From Zygaena filipendulae (taxonomy: Eukaryota > Arthropoda > Insecta > Lepidoptera > Zygaenidae), in the NCBI GenBank assembly GCA_907165275.2, contig OU015652.1, positions 13,407,001 to 13,471,000 on the forward strand: a stretch of DNA of 64,000 nt, given 5' to 3'. Position 1 is the first letter of the stretch. Each line of letters opens with the position of its first letter. A model generated the notes under the pieces. The model was not told the DNA's origin. It did not search any database and saw only the letters and a program-made list of their open reading frames with translations. Below, piece after piece: positions 62,120-64,000 of this stretch. A program made the translations under genes and the position numbers.

Positions 62120-63692
62120 TTTATTGTTCTTAAATTTAGGTTTTTTACAGTAGATATAAATTTACAAAATAATAAATATTATAAAAAACCTAAACCTAGT
62201 GTGCTACCGGCAGCGGGGCAGGGCTCAAGCTACCGGTGGTTAAGGAATATTATTATTACAATCAAAAAAATATTATTATTAAACAACACCAGTCATATAC
62301 AAAATTACATTATTATCATCAAATTGAAAAGGAAACATATTATTATCAGATGTATCAATCCTCCAAAAAACTTCAAATTATATATCTCTGTACTGCAATA
62401 TCATTTGATGTTCACACACAAACAATTTTTCTGACAAAATTTACCCACATTATAATGTCTTATTCTTTCACAAAATCTACAGCTTAGTACATTACATTTA
62501 AGTGAGTTTAGATTTGTGTTTATTTTAATTTCTATCGATCGTTGCATACACTCTTAGTTCATGGGCCTGCAAGTGTTCAACATATCGGCGAACATACGCG
62601 GCGGCGGCGGCGGCGGCGGCGGGGAGCGCGCGTGGGCGGTGCGCGCGGCGGCGTCGGAGCTGCGGGCGGACGGCGCGGCGGGCGGGCCGGCGCGCGCGCT
62701 CGTGTTCTCCGCGCACCTGGCGCGGGCCGCCGCCAGCGTGCTCGACGGCGGCCGGAGCCTCGGGCAGGCGGCCTGCAGCCTCTTGATAGAGGGCACCGTC
62801 AAGGCTGAGGGGCCGTTGAATGTTGAAGTGAGAATTTTTCTTCAATAAAAAAAAATACATATTTCATTTTTAACCGACTTCCAAAAAGGAGTGTGTGTTG
62901 GTATTTTTTTTAAATTTTTTTTTATCATTGTCATTTGGGTAAAACAAAATGGGCATGTTGACTAATTTTTTTTTTAGTCCGTCTTGTAGATTATTAAAAA
63001 ATATTGGACACGTATTTTTTCTTTTTTTACGTAATCAAAAAATAACGGCGATACATTGAGTTGAAATTTCGCGTGACGTCACTATTCTGACAGTTTGTAT
63101 GGCGCTTTTTGCGGTTAGTGACGTCACGACCCCCTCACCCTAAACTTTAATGTGCTTTATCTCTGTATATTTTAAGTTATTTGAAAAAGCAAAAAATACG
63201 TGACTATTGTTTTTTAATTTTCTAAAAGACGGACTAATTAAAATTTTGATTTTCAATAGTTGTCAACATCCCTATTAATTGTTCATAAGAGTTCAAATAA
63301 GGAGACTTTGTCCAAAAAACAAACTGCTGCAAGCACTCTTGTGTAGAAACCATGGAATGGTAGGAACCCTACAGATTTGGACGAGTCGATATCGAGATAG
63401 TAAATATGATCATACTGACATGGACTAATTGGACATGTACCTCGTCTGAAAGGGGTACTAAAATGTTGCTATTTCCTTTTTGAATGCTGTAAATCATCCT
63501 TAATAAAGCACTATCTGATATTTTTTACAGAAAATCCATGCAGCAATCAGTGATACAAAAATTACATTCCAAGATGAGTTATATTATTTCATGCAGAAAC
63601 ATAAAAATAGTGGTGTAGAGGCAGTAGAGGCAGATGTGGAGGACGATCATATGGATACAGTTATACCTAGATTATCACCTGTTATACCAAAG
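60410..63692 (+). CDS. hob: Hobbit/BLTP2-type bridge-like lipid transfer protein, N-terminal portion, five exons
   Basis: Exons 60410-60468, 60560-60686, 61264-61563, 62558-62827 and 63531-63692 join through GT-AG introns (phases 2, 0, 0, 0) into 306 codons; the gene continues past the right edge. The N-terminus (MNFLLVFFSIFLFIYTCVSW) is a hydrophobic membrane anchor, then a basic RLLAWLFKRK and the beta-strand-rich IKLKIGRIAVPKLILKDVSL. This fits the N-terminal anchor and first repeating-beta-groove strands of the KIAA0100/Hobbit/Fmp27 family (for example ELKIGSFRFFWIQNVSL in the human protein). Later pieces KKLPPSLIMFAQFMGLQVFN and GPLNVEKIHAAISDTKITF also follow family order. Family members are very large ER-anchored proteins thought to carry lipids at ER-plasma membrane contacts. 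Similarity is modest and from memory; another BLTP member is less likely. Exon 4 is extremely GC-rich while its neighbours are AT-rich. Confidence 0.78.
60560..60686 (+). CDS. hob: hobbit exon 2
   Basis: 127 nt, acceptor tttttag, donor gtaagt, phase 2 to 0. Encodes LLPRLLAWLFKRKYHIKLKI, then a strand-rich stretch through LKDVSLSKDGYFI. Confidence 0.82.
60687..61263 (+). other. hob: hobbit intron 2
   Basis: 577 bp, AT-rich, with a TTCAAGAACATAGGTCTAAC-type stretch. No element recognised. Ends in a strong T-rich acceptor. Confidence 0.7.
61264..61563 (+). CDS. hob: hobbit exon 3
   Basis: 300 nt (100 codons), acceptor ttttttttcag, donor gtacat, phase 0 to 0. Encodes NISEISFRSSFFNSEINKLL, YVVIKDIVVSNN, and a Ser/Lys-rich spacer ending PPSLIMFAQ. 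Confidence 0.83.
61564..62557 (+). other. hob: hobbit intron 3
   Basis: About 1 kb, AT-rich. Contains the retroelement tail with (ATT)14 (62031-62117) and further TATTATTATTA-rich sequence to about 62350. Confidence 0.7.
62031..62117 (+). repeat. Truncated retroelement 3' end, copy 2, with (ATT)14 tail
   Basis: AATAGCTTACTGTGGGATCA followed by a tail expanded into (ATT)14 at 62076-62117, inside hobbit intron 3. Paralogue of 366-430. Confidence 0.6.
62558..62827 (+). CDS. hob: hobbit exon 4 (GC-rich)
   Basis: 270 nt (90 codons), acceptor cactcttag, donor gtgaga, phase 0 to 0. Encodes FMGLQVFNISANIRG, a poly-Gly run from (GGC)n, an Ala/Arg-rich strand region and CSLLIEGTVKAEGPLNVE. Its G+C content is far above the neighbouring exons. 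Reading the other strand or other frames gives only low-complexity Ala/Arg peptides. Confidence 0.85.
62951..63272 (+). mobile_element. CRE-bearing long-TIR MITE, copy A6
   Basis: Hobbit intron 4. Left end GGGCATGTTGAC and right end GTCAACATCCC are inverted; inner TTTAGTCCGTCTTGTAGATT pairs imperfectly with TTTTCTAAAAGACGGACTAA. TGACGTCA at 63074-63081 and 63119-63126. Confidence 0.9.
63531..63692 (+). CDS. hob: hobbit exon 5
   Basis: 162 nt (54 codons), acceptor ttttttacag, donor gtatat, phase 0 to 0. Encodes KIHAAISDTKITFQDELYYF, an acidic linker (VEAVEADVEDDHMD) and TVIPRLSPVIPK. The next exon is beyond the window. Confidence 0.85.
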
Positions 63693-64000
63693 GTATATTG
63701 TATAATATTGTATTCATAGACTAAATTATTATACAACGTGTTAACGAATTAACTGAAAACTAGAAAGTAGTTTGCTCAGAATCGACTTCCGAATCGATCG
63801 CACTATGTCTTAATATAGGTTACATTTTTTCATTTTTACTAGACTATGTCTAAATTATTTATAATACAATATTTGGCGCGTACGCCGCGCCGCAGAAAGA
63901 AATTCGAACCGGTAGGCGCGAGCGTAGCGCTTGGAATTTCGTAGATAGGTCACCTCCAAACTAATATTGAATAACTTTTAAAGTAGGTATACATTTTTTC

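Noticed and set aside
62042..62434. 130-codon frame with a Tyr run
   Set aside because: Tyr/Ile runs are translations of the (ATT)n repeat in hobbit intron 3.

Overview
The window looks like nuclear DNA of a moth or butterfly (Lepidoptera). The evidence is spliced animal genes in AT-rich introns of up to 19 kb, many short runs of the GTAGGTA/TACCTAC type, and at least twenty copies of a short repeat typical of lepidopteran genomes (Lep1-like non-autonomous Helitrons that read CTAG at one end and carry CCGCGG-type GC-rich hairpins). I saw no bacterial operon, CRISPR array, viral gene or functional tRNA/rRNA gene.

Three protein-coding genes can be modelled with consistent splice sites and phases. 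(1) On the minus strand, from 51150 down past base 1, is the N-terminal part of Mediator subunit 13 (MED13/skuld). Twelve exons give 566 codons; introns 1 and 2 are about 19 and 17 kb; the gene continues beyond the left edge. (2) On the plus strand, 52579-55297, is a complete five-exon gene for mitochondrial ribosomal protein L50 (187 aa). It is divergent from MED13, with about 1.4 kb between the start codons. (3) On the plus strand from 60410 to beyond the right edge is the N-terminal part of a hobbit/BLTP2-type bridge-like lipid transfer protein. Five exons give 306 codons.

The rest is intron and intergenic DNA with mobile-element remnants: Helitrons; a six-copy family of 314-435 bp inverted-repeat MITEs that carry TGACGTCA palindromes; TA-flanked mariner-like MITEs; two Harbinger-type elements with TAA/TTA duplications (one with a perfect 49-bp inverted repeat, one with a remnant of a transposase N-terminus and a visible paralogous empty site); an internally duplicated MITE; a 75-bp minisatellite; and truncated retroelement tails. 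A roughly 10-kb block (12.3-22.5 kb) contains almost no recognisable mobile elements. It holds several CpG-rich patches with CRE, GC-box and E-box motifs that may be intronic regulatory DNA.

The most interesting signal is in the GC-rich 3' part of the MED13 segment. Intron 9 begins with (AC)33 directly after its 5' splice site and ends with (GU)10 just before its 3' splice site. These repeats are complementary, and the 3' splice site has no polypyrimidine tract. Intron 10 also ends in (GU)9-cAG, and exon 12 is followed directly by another AC-rich tract. This arrangement suggests that microsatellite pairing, or proteins that bind CA/UG repeats, helps define these exons.

The three genes share no obvious pathway: MED13 is part of the nuclear Mediator kinase module, L50 of the mitoribosome, and hobbit acts in lipid transfer at membrane contact sites.
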